From NCBI GenBank assembly GCA_029717555.1, contig JAMDHS010000018.1, forward strand, positions 1 to 64,000: a stretch of DNA of 64,000 nucleotides, written 5' to 3'. Below the pieces are notes generated by a model, which did no database searches, was not told where the DNA came from, and worked only from the letters and a program-made list of their open reading frames with translations. This stretch comes from Peribolospora baueri (lineage: Eukaryota; Basidiomycota; Peribolosporomycetes; Peribolosporales; Peribolosporaceae). The position numbers were made by a program, and so were the translations under genes. Shown piece by piece: positions 10,296 through 21,300 of this stretch. Within the stretch, counting starts at the first letter, position 1; every line of letters begins with the position of its first letter.

Positions 10296-11284
10296 GTTCC
10301 TTTGAGGTCTGTGAAGATGGGACGCTAACTGAGGAGGGGAAAGGAGGAGGATGGTGGGGATGATGGGTAAGACACGAGAAGAGATGGGAGTAGGAAGGAG
10401 AGGAGGTGGTGATGCAACGAGCGATAAGATGGGGCGATGGAATCAAGTCGGGCGCGGGATCTTGCACCCGCCAGTGATCGGATGCGGGGATGATCTTCCA
10501 TCTGCTACACAAGAGGTAGATAACGCGATAACGCGCAGAGGCGGCCGCGGTTGCGATTGGTACGGTTAAAAGTGTCCATCTTCGGAGACCGCATACAGAG
10601 CCGGCGAGAGATCTCAAGAGATATGAGGAAAAGAAAGAGGAAGAGAAATCTTTGTTCTCATCTTGGGTTCTTCACACGACTGACGGAGCCTATCTTTGCG
10701 GAATACGGACGGGACGAGAAGGGACGGACGAAGGAGAGAGGGAGGAGAGGGAGAAGAGATGAGAATGACGGGAATGGAATGAGAAAAAGGCGAGGAGGTA
10801 AGTGTGTTGGGATGGGTAAAGGGGAAGGGGGGGGAAGTAGGGGGAGCGGGTAGAAGGGGGCAGGTGGCGACGAGGATCATGACTGCGCGGAAGAGGCGGC
10901 GGGAGGAAGGCAGGACGAGGAGGAACGCGCACATGGGCAATGCGTCGAACGGACGAGCGAAGAGATGGAGGACAGAGGGGGCGAACGGAAGAGATGCGAA
11001 GGAAGAACGGAGGAAGAAAGGGAAAGCGAAGGTCTGGCTAACATGACTGCCGGATTGAACCCACGAAGAAAGGGCAAGGGAGGGGATGAACACTAGACAA
11101 GGAAGGGGAGGGGGACGGCAGAAAAACAGGATCGAGCAAATGAGGGGCCAAGAAGAAAACAAAAAAGTCGTTCTATCCGTCTTCCGTCTTCCCTCTCCTG
11201 CTCGCTCGCTCCGGCCGGCACTCCTTCCCTTCCAATGCGCCTCTAGCCACCATGATCCACCGCCACTGCCTCCACCGTCCGCGT
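10296..11284 (-). promoter_or_regulatory. C/T-rich upstream region of the acid phosphatase
   Basis: For about 900 nt the minus strand is dominated by C and T, with long A/G runs on the plus strand (for example 10620-10990). It lies upstream of the acid phosphatase and downstream of the PP2A-A stop. I see no gene. Such tracts are typical of promoters and leaders in high-GC basidiomycetes. Confidence 0.5.
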
Positions 11285-13823
11285 TCACTCCCTCATAGCT
11301 GTTCCCCCCCCATTCACAACGTCCCTCGCCGTGACCAACGCCCTCTCGGCGAAAAACCTCACGTCCGCGTCGTTGTCCTCCTTCAGCTTTTCCAACCCAG
11401 GCACGATCCTCTCCCCGGCCAGCTGACGGCCCTCGTCACCTCCGTCGGCGGCAAGCGCGGATGCGAGCACCTCGAGCGCCTTGGCAACATTGAAGCGGAT
11501 GTTGGGAATCGCGTCCGTGACCAGGGAGAGCACTGTATCCAGCACCGAATCACGGATCGTTGCCACGTTCAGAGAGGGGGCCATGGTCTGCGAGCGGACG
11601 AGAAGGAATACGTCGAGTCGACAAATAGTCGGGTGAGCGTCGGCATAGGGCAATACGTCGAGACGACGACGGAACGGGCGAGCATCCGGTCTAACACAGT
11701 CCGCTCCTCCGCCGGCTCGAGTATGACTTACGGTGATGGCAAAAATGGTAGTCATGCGATAGAGGTAGTTGGGGTTATTGCCCATAGCGAGCACCTTGGG
11801 TATAATGGTCTCCCTCGCCCAGTCGACGCCGAAGACGTCAGTGAGCTTCTTCAAGTTGACCGTAGCGGCCTCCCGGATGGAGAAGACGGTGTCGCCGAGC
11901 CAGGACATGCACAGATTGGAAAGCTGCTCGTCGAAAAAATCGACACCGAGCTGGGTGGCCAGCAGAGGAATGTACTCAATGATCGCCTGTCGCACTCGCC
12001 ATTGTTTGTCTTCCGCCAGCTCGACGATCGCGGGGAGAAGGGATTGGGAGAGGAGGTCGACACCGATGACTGTGTAAGGAGAACGCAGTCAGCGCCCATC
12101 CTTCGAACTGGCGTCCCATCGCACCCATTCCGACTCGCTCCCCATCGTGCCCACTCACCCTCGTTGACCTGCTCAAGCTTGGAGATGATGTTGAGCCTGA
12201 CGTCCGGGAAGTCGTCCTTCAGGAGCTGCAAGAAGAGCGGCAAGAGGTGCTCGATGGTAGCCTCCTTGCCCAACAGCGGTGCCAGGCCGCTGATCTGGTT
12301 GGCGAGCGCGGCGCGGACGTGTTGGGACGAATCAGAAGCGAGCTCGCGCACGCACGGCATCAGTCGGGCAAGGATGATCTCTTGGTCGACGAGCTTTGCA
12401 AAGCCTGCGCAGGAGAAAAAGGGCGTGGCCGAGACGGAAACGTGAGAGCTCGCTCATTGTCACCCGCAAGGACGACGACGACGAGGACTCACCAGGAACC
12501 TGACCCGCGCCGGCGGTGCGCACCTCGGCCTCGTTGTCTTTGAGCAAGGATACAAAGGCAGGCACCAGGTCGTCTCGCACCACGTCCTCTCCGACAGCGG
12601 ACGCGAGCTAGGACCCAAAGGAGGTCGTGGAAAGAGGAATCGAAAGGGCAGATAGTCCGGCGTTATCAGAGCCAGTTCAAACGAGATGAAGCCAGCCAAA
12701 AGCGAGCTCTTCTCTCCCGGGAGACGGGACGGCTCCCATACCACTGTTCCCTAATTCATCCTCGATCCTGATCTTACGGGCGGACCGCCCGCCCACCGAC
12801 TCGCTCATGCTCACCTTGACATAATGATCAGCGACCATATACCTAACTCTCCAGCTCTTGTCCTGCACAGCCGCGCGGAGGCTGCCCAACAAGTAGTTCT
12901 TCGCCTCTTCGTGGTCAAGCATCTCGGCAATGGAAATGAGGTCCTGCACTGTCAGCAGGCGGACGCTGTCCTGGTCGTCCGAGGCGAGTTTCCGATAGAG
13001 CGGAATGAGGTCGGAGATGACCACTTTTTTGGTCAGGTGCTTCGCGAACGGCTGTGGGCGAAGGCGAATCAACAAGAAGGGAGCACGTCATCCTCGTCAG
13101 CCGAAGGTGGTCCATGGAGGGGTTAGCCCGCTGCCGCCGCGACTCACACCCAAATCCCTCGCGGCGCTTCTCCTGACCATCGGCGTATCGTCGTTACAGA
13201 GCGCGGCAAACATCCTCCTCATGTCCTCTTGGGTGTTCGGATTGACCTTTTCGTAGACGGCCGAAAAGAGGGAGGTGGCCGAGGTCCGAGAGGTGAACCA
13301 GTCACCGCCAGAGAGGCGCTTGAGAAGCGGAATGTAGTGCTCTTCGATTTGCGAGGGCGAGAGCGACTCGGAGACTTTCGTGATCGATTCGGATGCCTAG
13401 CGGGGTGAAAGAGATGGGAGGGGAGGGGGGCAGGGTTAGAAAAAAGAAAGAGAGGAGAAAGGGGAAAGAGCACGTCGCCGGCTGACGGACGACGCGGTCA
13501 GGACGCACCTTTTCCCTGACCACCGTCTCCTCCACGGCGGCCAAGTTTTCCAAGGGGCCGAGTAAGAGGTGAGCGTAAGCAGGGCCGCCGAGGTACTCAA
13601 CGAAGCCGACGCCGAGCTCCTCGGCGAGGGCCAAGAGCACCTCATCCTCGTCGTCGAGGCTGTCCTGCAAGAAAGGGATCAACTCATCGCGCGCCCTATC
13701 GGGGCCGAGGGCGAGGGCGATGGTGGAGATGCGGCGGACGGCGTTGAGGCGGAGGGTGACATCGTCGGATTTCAGCTCGTCGATCAAGATGGCGATGGGG
13801 TAGAGCTCTGATTCGGCCTCCAT
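11285..13823 (-). CDS. TPD3: PP2A scaffold (regulatory A) subunit, HEAT-repeat protein
   Basis: Scaffold that holds the PP2A catalytic subunit and interchangeable B subunits; cytosol and nucleus. Seven exons: 13823-13509, 13396-13148, 13051-12815, 12607-12493, 12404-12159, 12069-11732 and 11587-11285. These give 600 residues, close to the family's usual 590. Visible HEAT motifs run from the N-terminus ([20 protein letters not shown]) through [65 protein letters not shown] and [16 protein letters not shown] to [11 protein letters not shown]. The start at 13823 is in an ACCATGG context, which favours it over upstream in-frame codons. The gene ends with TAMRE. Nothing is broken; the family call is very secure. 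Confidence 0.97.
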
Positions 13824-15044
13824 GGTGGGCAAAGGGGGCACGAGACGGGTGTGATAATGGCGGCGGCGGCAGCAGCGAGAGACGAGCAGCTGCTATGGAC
13901 GGGACGAAGGACGGGAGGGTGGAAGAGGTAAGGAGAGACAATAAGCACGGAGAGCGTGTGTGATATGTGTTTTGGCGCTGGTCGTCGCGTTCGGTGGTGT
14001 CGTCTACGCCGTCCGTCGTTCTTCTCGGTTCTTCTTGTTCTTCTTCTTCTCGTCGCCGTCGTCTTTCTTCTCCGTGAGCAGCCGGTCGGGCGGGGTGTAT
14101 GGGTAGGAGCGAGAAGGAGAAGAGAAGGCGAGAAGGGATGGAGAGGAGGGGAAGGGAGGTGGGAGGGAGATGCAAGTATGGGTTGTGAGGAGAAAGGCGG
14201 CGTAGGACGAAGGAGTGGGATAAGAAGATGAAGATGATGGAAGGGTCGATGGATGGAAGTCTCTCGTTGAGAACAGAACAGAACGCTCCCGCCAATCCAG
14301 CCCAGCCAAGCCAAAGCAGGCGACAAGCCAGCCTTGGCCGGGCGCGCGAGAGACGAACGACAAGTGACCGCGCCCGTCCATCTTCCCACCCTCCCAAGTT
14401 AGGGTTACCACACCACCACACCAACACCGACCACGCTTAAGCCTGCCCAGCAACGCCCAGCCCAACCGATAAGCCAGTCGCCCCAGCTAGGTCAAGGGAA
14501 GAAAAAAAAGGAAGGAAGAAAGATAGCTACTGGAAAGGTTCTGTAACAAGTCCCCCTCTTCTTTGTTGTCCTACTCCTCACAGCCGAAGTTTTGGCGAGC
14601 AGACCGGGGCAGACAGAGAGAACGGCCCACTCTCTCCCTTCCCACTCGCCCATAACCTGCTCCCGATCATGGATGGCCCTCGTCACAGTCCGAATATCAC
14701 CTTGATCACCACTCGCAAGGGCAACACACGCTTAAACCGCCCTCGAGGCCGGCTTCAGGCCGGGAAGGAAGGGTCAGGCAGTCGTCCAAAGAAGGGGAGA
14801 AAGGCCATGCGCATGGACACGAGAAAGACCGAGGTGCACGACGAAACAGCTTGCAGGACCCGCACGTTCGTCCCTCTCTTCCTCTCGTCTAACTCTATTT
14901 ATTCATCCCCGTAGAGGGCGCAGAACCGTGCGCTGATGCTGATGCTGACACCGGAGCTTACGAGCGAAGCGCTGGGAGGCGAACGGCGTCTTCCGAAGGA
15001 GACGTGGCGAGGTGAATGTCGATCATGGAACCGGCGACACGCCG
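13824..15044. other. Intergenic region between PP2A-A and CTF8
   Basis: Upstream of the PP2A-A gene the minus strand is C/T-rich to about 14250 (leader and promoter). A short T/C-rich block encoding low-complexity residues lies at 14025-14070. The rest shows no recognisable gene. Short open frames (for example 14669-14914) lack family motifs. Confidence 0.45.
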
Positions 15045-16309
15045 TCAGTCGACCTCGGGCAAGGAGACCGGGGACATGGGCATGGGCGTGGGCGAGGGCG
15101 TACCGCTCCGTTTTGGCGAATGAGGTTCGCCATTCGGCGCGCCATTTGTGTATTCTAGGACAATGCTGCGCGTAGAAAAAACTCGACCGTACTCGTACAT
15201 GACATGACTATGAAGCCGGGCACCGAAGAAGATGCACAGGCTATGTGGAAGGGAAAGTGACACAAGCCCGTCGTCGTCGTCTTCACCCTCACGTACCGTC
15301 AAGCTTCATTATCGGCTCAGGCCTCTTGGAGAAGACGAGCTTCCGGCGGACGATGGTAACGACATCGTAGAAGATGCGGTCCTTCTCCTTCGAGTGTTCT
15401 TCTCCTCCTTCCTCCTCCCCTCCCGCTGCCGTTTCTCCGCGCTCGCTGTTCCTTGTTTCGTCTTCACCTTCCCCATTTTCGAGCTCTCTTCCTCTCAACC
15501 TCGCCTTGCCAAACCGATACGCCCCGTCGCTGTCCTCCCCTTCCGGCGCACCGCGCCCTCCGATAACCCCTCGAACGGGGCTCGAGCTCGAAAAATCGTG
15601 GGCATCCCTGTAGGTCCCTAGCACGCCGTCCCTCCGCTCCTCATACTTGCCGTCAGCCTCACGCACAAGTGCCAGTCCGCTCTCCACGCCTGCATTCCCG
15701 TTGTCGCCCTCCGGCCGCTTGCGCTTCCGGACCGCGTCTGGTCGCCCCGGGTCGGAAGGGTTCGTACTCCCCATCTCCGCGCCCGCCACGGCCATCTCCA
15801 TCTCCTGGACCACACGCTCGCGCTTCTGCAGGATGGCAAGCGGTCGTTGAAGCTTTACGAGTCGGCCTTCAAGGCGGTGGTGAGCTATTGTTAAGACTGG
15901 TTTATCCTGGAGTTGTGTTAAGGTCAGACGAGAGAGGACAAAAGATAAAGTTGGGTGGGAAGGCGAGCGACTCGGACAAGGCAAAGAAGAGATAGGACGA
16001 GCGATGGAGATGTCAAATTGAGAGCGAAGAACTCACCTCCCTCCCCTTCGTCCACTCCAGACCTCCTATCCGATGTCCCGCCCACGCTTCGCCTCGCGTC
16101 GTCGCTGTCGTTGACCTCTCTACCCCCTCCATCTCTAACGACCCTTGCAACTCGATGAGAACGAGTTCTCCGTTGGGGGAAAGCTCTAGGAGCGGCGCTG
16201 GAAGGGGCGCGGTCGATCGACCGCCGGTGGACCGCTCTGGGGAAGATGAAGCGAAAGGGAGTGTAGGAGGCGTGGGGTTCGGACCTGGGATGGGGACATG
16301 GATTCGCAT
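15045..16309 (-). CDS. CTF8: Ctf8, subunit of the Ctf18 alternative clamp loader
   Basis: Ctf8 joins Ctf18 and Dcc1 in the replication-factor-C-like complex that handles PCNA in sister-chromatid cohesion. Exons 16309-16037 and 15906-15297 are firm. A third, 15154-15045, is supported by a GTACGT donor, an in-frame CTAG acceptor and an open frame to TGA. Total 330 residues. Conserved parts: GELVLIELQGSLE (about 48-60), LEWTKGRE joined to DKPVLTIAHHRLEGRLVKLQRPLAILQK, and YDVVTIVRRKLVFSKRPEPIM. Between the last two blocks lies a Gly/Glu/Arg-rich low-complexity insert of about 140 residues, unlike the compact Ctf8 of yeast and animals (about 120-135 residues in all). If exon 3 is unused, the frame stops three codons past the donor, at 15289. 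Confidence 0.88.
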
Positions 16310-17123
16310 GGCTTGACTAGCTTCCTACTCATTCGTGGCGTTGGAGGTCTCGAAAGGTGCACAGGCCGATGGCGGAGATGAAGAAGAGGCTCACTGTCTT
16401 CGCTCGACGTCCGAAGCTGTTTTCACAGCAATCACGCGTCGCGTCGCGGTACTCGCGTAAATGACGTAACCGCTGCGGCTCGGTTGAGTGCACGCAAGGC
16501 AAGGGCTTTCCACGCTCCGAGGACTAGATTTCGAGAGCTGTTTGACCGTTTCAACCCTCCTTTCTTTCGCCGGGAAAAGCTGGAGGCGTGGGTCAAGGGA
16601 AGGCTAAAGGAGCGATAGCTTTGGCGTCGACCGACGGAAAAGAAGGATCGGCCAAAGGAAGACCTGGTTCAGCCTTTCAAAAAACAGCCAAATCGCACCG
16701 ACACCCATCTTGTGGTCGGACACCATTGTTGACTGGTGCCGGGGAGACACCAATACAGGAGTTCAAGAAAACGACAGGAGCAAAAAGGCCAGAAGCGGCA
16801 AAGACGCGACCGCGACAGTGGAGGAAAGGCTAGGCAGGCGGGATTTGGCCTCCTGGGTTGTCGCTATCTTTTTGTATGCTGTAGCCCTTTCCTTCGAGTC
16901 TCACATCCTGACGACGGTCCAAACACAGAAATCACGTTGACGGACACTTCCCTGGAGATCTATCCGCTAGTGTGGCATGAAATGGTCCCTCGGCCGAAGA
17001 AACGTCTGTCGCGAAAGGCGACGAGTACGCACGGTCTATCGCGATGCCGCACCCTGCCTTGCATCCCTGCCCGTCCGCTTGCCGGTGCAAGCGGATCGTT
17101 CCAAAGCTTACTCAAATCTCCAA
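16310..17123. other. Intergenic region upstream of CTF8
   Basis: Lies between the CTF8 start and the MIC10 stop, both on the minus strand. Open frames around 16588-16940 (+) are rich in Lys/Arg/Gly and show no family pattern. I see no supportable gene. Confidence 0.4.
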
Positions 17124-17867
17124 TCAAATTCGCTTCTCGGGCGAAGGAGACGGAGCCGCAGAAGGAGCCGCAAGAGGAGCCGCGGGAGGAGCTGCAGCAC
17201 CGCCTCCGATCCTACCGGAGAGCTGCTCTCGCTCCTGGTCGCGAAGGACGCGCACGCCTGGAATGGCCGTCGGGTTGAAGGCGCGCTCGCAGTCCGAGTA
17301 GGCCGACCCGAGGCCAAAGCCTAGACCGAGGAAGACGGGCCAGGGACGACCTGATTGGCGAGCCGACAGGGTGGTTTGGACAATGAAGAGGAAGTGATGA
17401 TAGAAAAAGGAAATGAATATGGACCAAATCAGTATGATACTTGTGGAAAGATGACTTTCAGAAATTCGTCTGTTCTATCATCCCTCGGCAAAGGAGCAAT
17501 GGAGCACCCGTGCGTGCACCTACAGACCAAGGCGATCGGCAAGCTACATGTGAGAGGAAACGGTCGACGAAGGTCGCTACTCACGCTTGAAGAGAATGAC
17601 AGAAAGAACGACACCGGCTCCGAGACCCATACCGGCTTTGACGATGCCATTGGAGAGGCAGAGGTCGGTCTGGGCAGAATAAGAAGAATGGCAATCGCAA
17701 TCAGCCGCTGCATCTACGCGTTCGAGGTTCGGCCGGTCGACCAGTTGGTGGAGACGACTTGAATGTGGAAATTGCCGCTCGCTTGCTTGGGGCCTCACCT
17801 TCTGAGCAAGGATGTCCTCGCTCGGGACCTTCGCGGGCCCGGCGCTGGAGGACGGTGACGAAGACAT
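17124..17867 (-). CDS. MIC10: MICOS subunit Mic10
   Basis: Small inner-membrane protein that bends the membrane at crista junctions as the core of the MICOS complex. Three exons, 17867-17799, 17669-17585 and 17350-17124, give 126 residues. SEDILAQK and TDLCLSNGIVKAG precede the first hairpin helix with its glycine motif GMGLGAGVVLSVILFK. The basic loop RRPWPVF leads into the second helix GLGFGLGSAYSDCERAFNP, which carries the second glycine motif. Both motifs are hallmarks of the family and of its oligomerisation. The tail is an Ala/Pro-rich extension of about 40 residues (APPAAPLAAPSAAPSPSP), longer than usual. Its start is 475 nt from the oppositely transcribed PLC gene. Confidence 0.95.
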
Positions 17868-18342
17868 AGTAGGGAGGAGAGGATGCGAGTTGGAAGATGG
17901 GCTTCAAGTTGATCAACGTGCGTCGCTCGCGAGCAATCGGAGGGAAGAGCCGAGAGTTAGGGTTATGACGGAGATTAACACTTGGTCTTCTAGTGCACTG
18001 CGTTCCCGCAAGAAAGACAGGCCAGTCTCACTTCACTCCCAAAGCTACTCACTCATAGACCACCGGACGGCCGCCTCCGGTGACCCGCTCGCTTCACCAT
18101 GCGACCCAAGGCATTCAAGGGCAAGCGCTGAGTCCGACGGATCGTCGTCTCGCAGGTTCACGGTCTGTCGTACACGCTATGTGCAGCCCCAGCTCCGCGC
18201 GCCCCCGATCAGATATATATTTGCGGGCAAGTGCCTAGAGACGATTTATTTATTCTCATTCAGGTCCCTTTGGTTACTCTATTCGAGTGCTGTCGCTGCT
18301 TTCTAGCCCTGAGGGCGTCTCACAATTCCATTCTGGCACATC
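17868..18342. promoter_or_regulatory. Divergent promoter region MIC10 / PLC1
   Basis: 475 nt between two divergent starts. It contains an A/T-rich patch near 18200-18260 (ATATATATTTGC, TTTATTTATTC) just before the PLC start at 18343. No coding sequence recognised. Confidence 0.5.
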
Positions 18343-21300
18343 ATGGAGCGCGGCGACTCGTGTCATGACTCGGCACCGTCTTCAACGAAATGCTTCGAGT
18401 CTCACCCTAGCTTGACATCGAACTCCCGAGACGATCTGCCTCCTGAATCTGGCCCAGCTTTGAGGGTCCAGACAGCCGCGGACAAGATTTGGTCTTTGTC
18501 CACTCGGTCGCGTTCTCCTTTGGGTCGAGCCTTCTCTCGTCCTCCTTCACCCGCCCGCCAATCTCGGGTCCTTCACCACAGGGCATCGGCCTCCGACGTT
18601 CTCTCTTCTGGCTCTCTCAGTCAGCAACGTCGCGGAGACGTCGACGCAGGCGACGCTTCCAGCACATACACGCCCTTATCGTCACGCGCCTCCTCGTGTA
18701 GCGCCAATTCTTCCGTCTCCGGCAGCTTTCGGGGCAGCACTATTTCGATCCTTGCGAGCGGCATACGTAAGGTCAGGCGAGGATATGACCGCTTGAAGAT
18801 GACCGCCTGGGCTCGAGAGAGCGTTGATGAGAGCGGGAAAGATGAATTCAAGGCGGTTGGTCAGAGAATGGGAGAAGGCGCAGAAGGGAATGAAACGGAA
18901 GCGCGCCGTCTTCAACTCTTACGACTTCAAGACTGGCATCAACCACGGTTTCATAGACAGATCGAGGAGGATCGTGCCGAGGCATCTGCACTTGTCAAGG
19001 ACGCTCAGGTTCATCTCAGCGAGGGAAATACCAACGCACCTCAGTCTATGAAAGTCAACACCGCTCAGCCGTCTCGTCGCGACATCGCTGCTCAAACCCT
19101 ACCCGTCAATCCGCAAGCCATGCGGACCGACGTGCCTGGCGCCTGTGCCTCCGGAGGAAGCCCGACATTCACAATATCATCGCCACAAATGGCCGCAGCG
19201 GCTCCCTGCCAGAACGGCAAAGAAGCTGGACTAGTACCAGGTCTGGTGGCTACATCGGACGTCGTACCGAAGGGTACTTCCCTATGCTCTCTAGAACCAA
19301 CAGTCCAGCTCGTTCCGACCGCCGGTACAGCTTGCGACGGAACCCCAGCAGATTTGCCCTCATCTCCGCCTGCAAGTCGCCCCCGAGCTTCCCTCGTTTT
19401 GGGTCTCTCTCCATTTGGTTCTGTCAGCGCCAGCAGGAACTGCGGCAGCGGTCCGAATAGTCCGACGGTCGGATCGCGGCGTGCTTCTCCGCGCACGTCC
19501 CCCGTGCGAGACAAGTTTATCTCCTTACCTGTCGTCCCTCCTCGATCGTCTTCTCCCTCTCCTACGTTTTCGTGGAATGATCCATCGGGTTCACCTGCTG
19601 CTTCAATGGCGGCGCAAGAGTTTGGTCTTTCTCCTGTCCAGCGGGGCGGTGACGATTGGGAGGAGCTCGATGTTCCTGTCGAATTGCAGGAGGGGACGAC
19701 TTTGTTGAAGGTCACAAGCAAGAAGGTGCAGCAAAGAGTGTTTCGGTTGGATGCGGACAGAGGCGAGATTCGATGGGAGAGTAAGAAGGGGAATAGAAGT
19801 GAGTTCTGTTTGTGACTGCACTGGCGTTCTTGATGGGGAAGTTGCTATTGAAGGTCCGTCAGCGCCTCTGTGCAAGTCCATCGCTTACTCTGATCGCTTC
19901 GCGTTGGGGACGATTTTCGGCCTGTTGCGGCCTGATCAGTCAATATTGATTCTATCAAAGAAGTTCGAATCGGCTCCGAAGCGCGCTCTTACCGATTGAC
20001 GCTAAAGATCGCTCATGAGCATGAGCAGCGCTGGATCAGCATTATCTACCAAACCATGGGCGTCTACAAGGCTCTGCACCTCATCGCGCTCTCTCCCGCC
20101 ACGTTTATAGCCTGGAGAGATACGCTCACCCGTCTCACTGGGCTCCGACGAGACCTCATGGGTGGACTAGGCATGCTCCAATGGAGACAGCACGTCTGGC
20201 TTCGTCAGCACTGGAGCCAGGCGGACGAGAGCGGCGACCAGAAGCTCGACCTCGACGAAATCGTCAAGTTGTGCCGCCGCCTCGGAATACAGTCTTCTAC
20301 GGAGGACCTTCAGAGACTCTTCACCACGGCCGACCACAGGAAGAGGGGTTACCTGGATTTTGAGAACTTCCAATACTTTGTCAAGTTGCTCAAGCGAAGG
20401 ACTGAGGTGGAGAGGGTGTTTCGCGATGTGTCTGACGCGACCTGGCCGAGATGTGCGCATCGAGAGCCGGCGCGAGAAGGCCAGCACGGGGGGAAGAGGC
20501 AAAGGTCTGATGACTTTAAAGTTGGCGACGCAATTGAGGCCATAGGCGATGGCCAGGGTGAGGAGCCTGCGATGACGTTTGAAGGATTCAGGAGGTTCGT
20601 GAAGGAGGTGCAATTTGTGAGTTTGGCTCCATCAGGTCATCCAACCACTTTCTTTTCGCCGACGTCATCGTTAAGCTGCTTGTGTTGATGAAACGCGGCG
20701 TGTGCCTTCCTTTTCTGGACAGTGCCATGAGGCAAGCGGTGCTTGGCTTCACGCCGTGTTCAACAAATTCTCGACAGCACTACCCAACTGTCCGCCTTGC
20801 GAGCACGGGCCGATGACGCTTCGCATGGAGGAGGAGATGAACAAACTGCTCACGCTGGAAGGTTTCACCGGATTTCTTCTCTCATCCGACAACTTGCTAC
20901 TTCGGGATAGCCAAACAGCGTCTCACCAACAGGGCGGGGCGCCAACGCGCTGGAGCTCGAGCTCAGAGCGGGGTTACGAGGGCAAGAACGGGTACAACGT
21001 GTCGCACGATATGACCAGGCCATTAAGCGAGTACTACATCAGCTCAAGTCACAACACCTACCTCGTAGGTAATCAGTGGAAGGGAGATTCGACCGTGGAG
21101 GGTTACATCCGCGCTTTACAGCAAGGGTGTCGAAGTGTCGAGCGTGAGTTAGATGCAAAAGTAATACCGCTTTTGGGACCGAACTACATTTTGCCTACTA
21201 CTGTCTTTCCCACTCCTTCCACGCTATCGAGCAGTTGACTGCTGGGACGGCCCGAACAACCAACCTCAGATCACTCACGGCCTTACCCTGACCTCTAAAG

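Noticed and set aside
10990-11130. A B-box-like GGGTTCAATCC on the minus strand, hinting at a tRNA gene
   Set aside because: No matching A-box, acceptor pairing or cloverleaf could be formed around it.
14400-14406. A TTAGGG motif suggesting telomeric repeat
   Set aside because: A single copy only; no tandem array.
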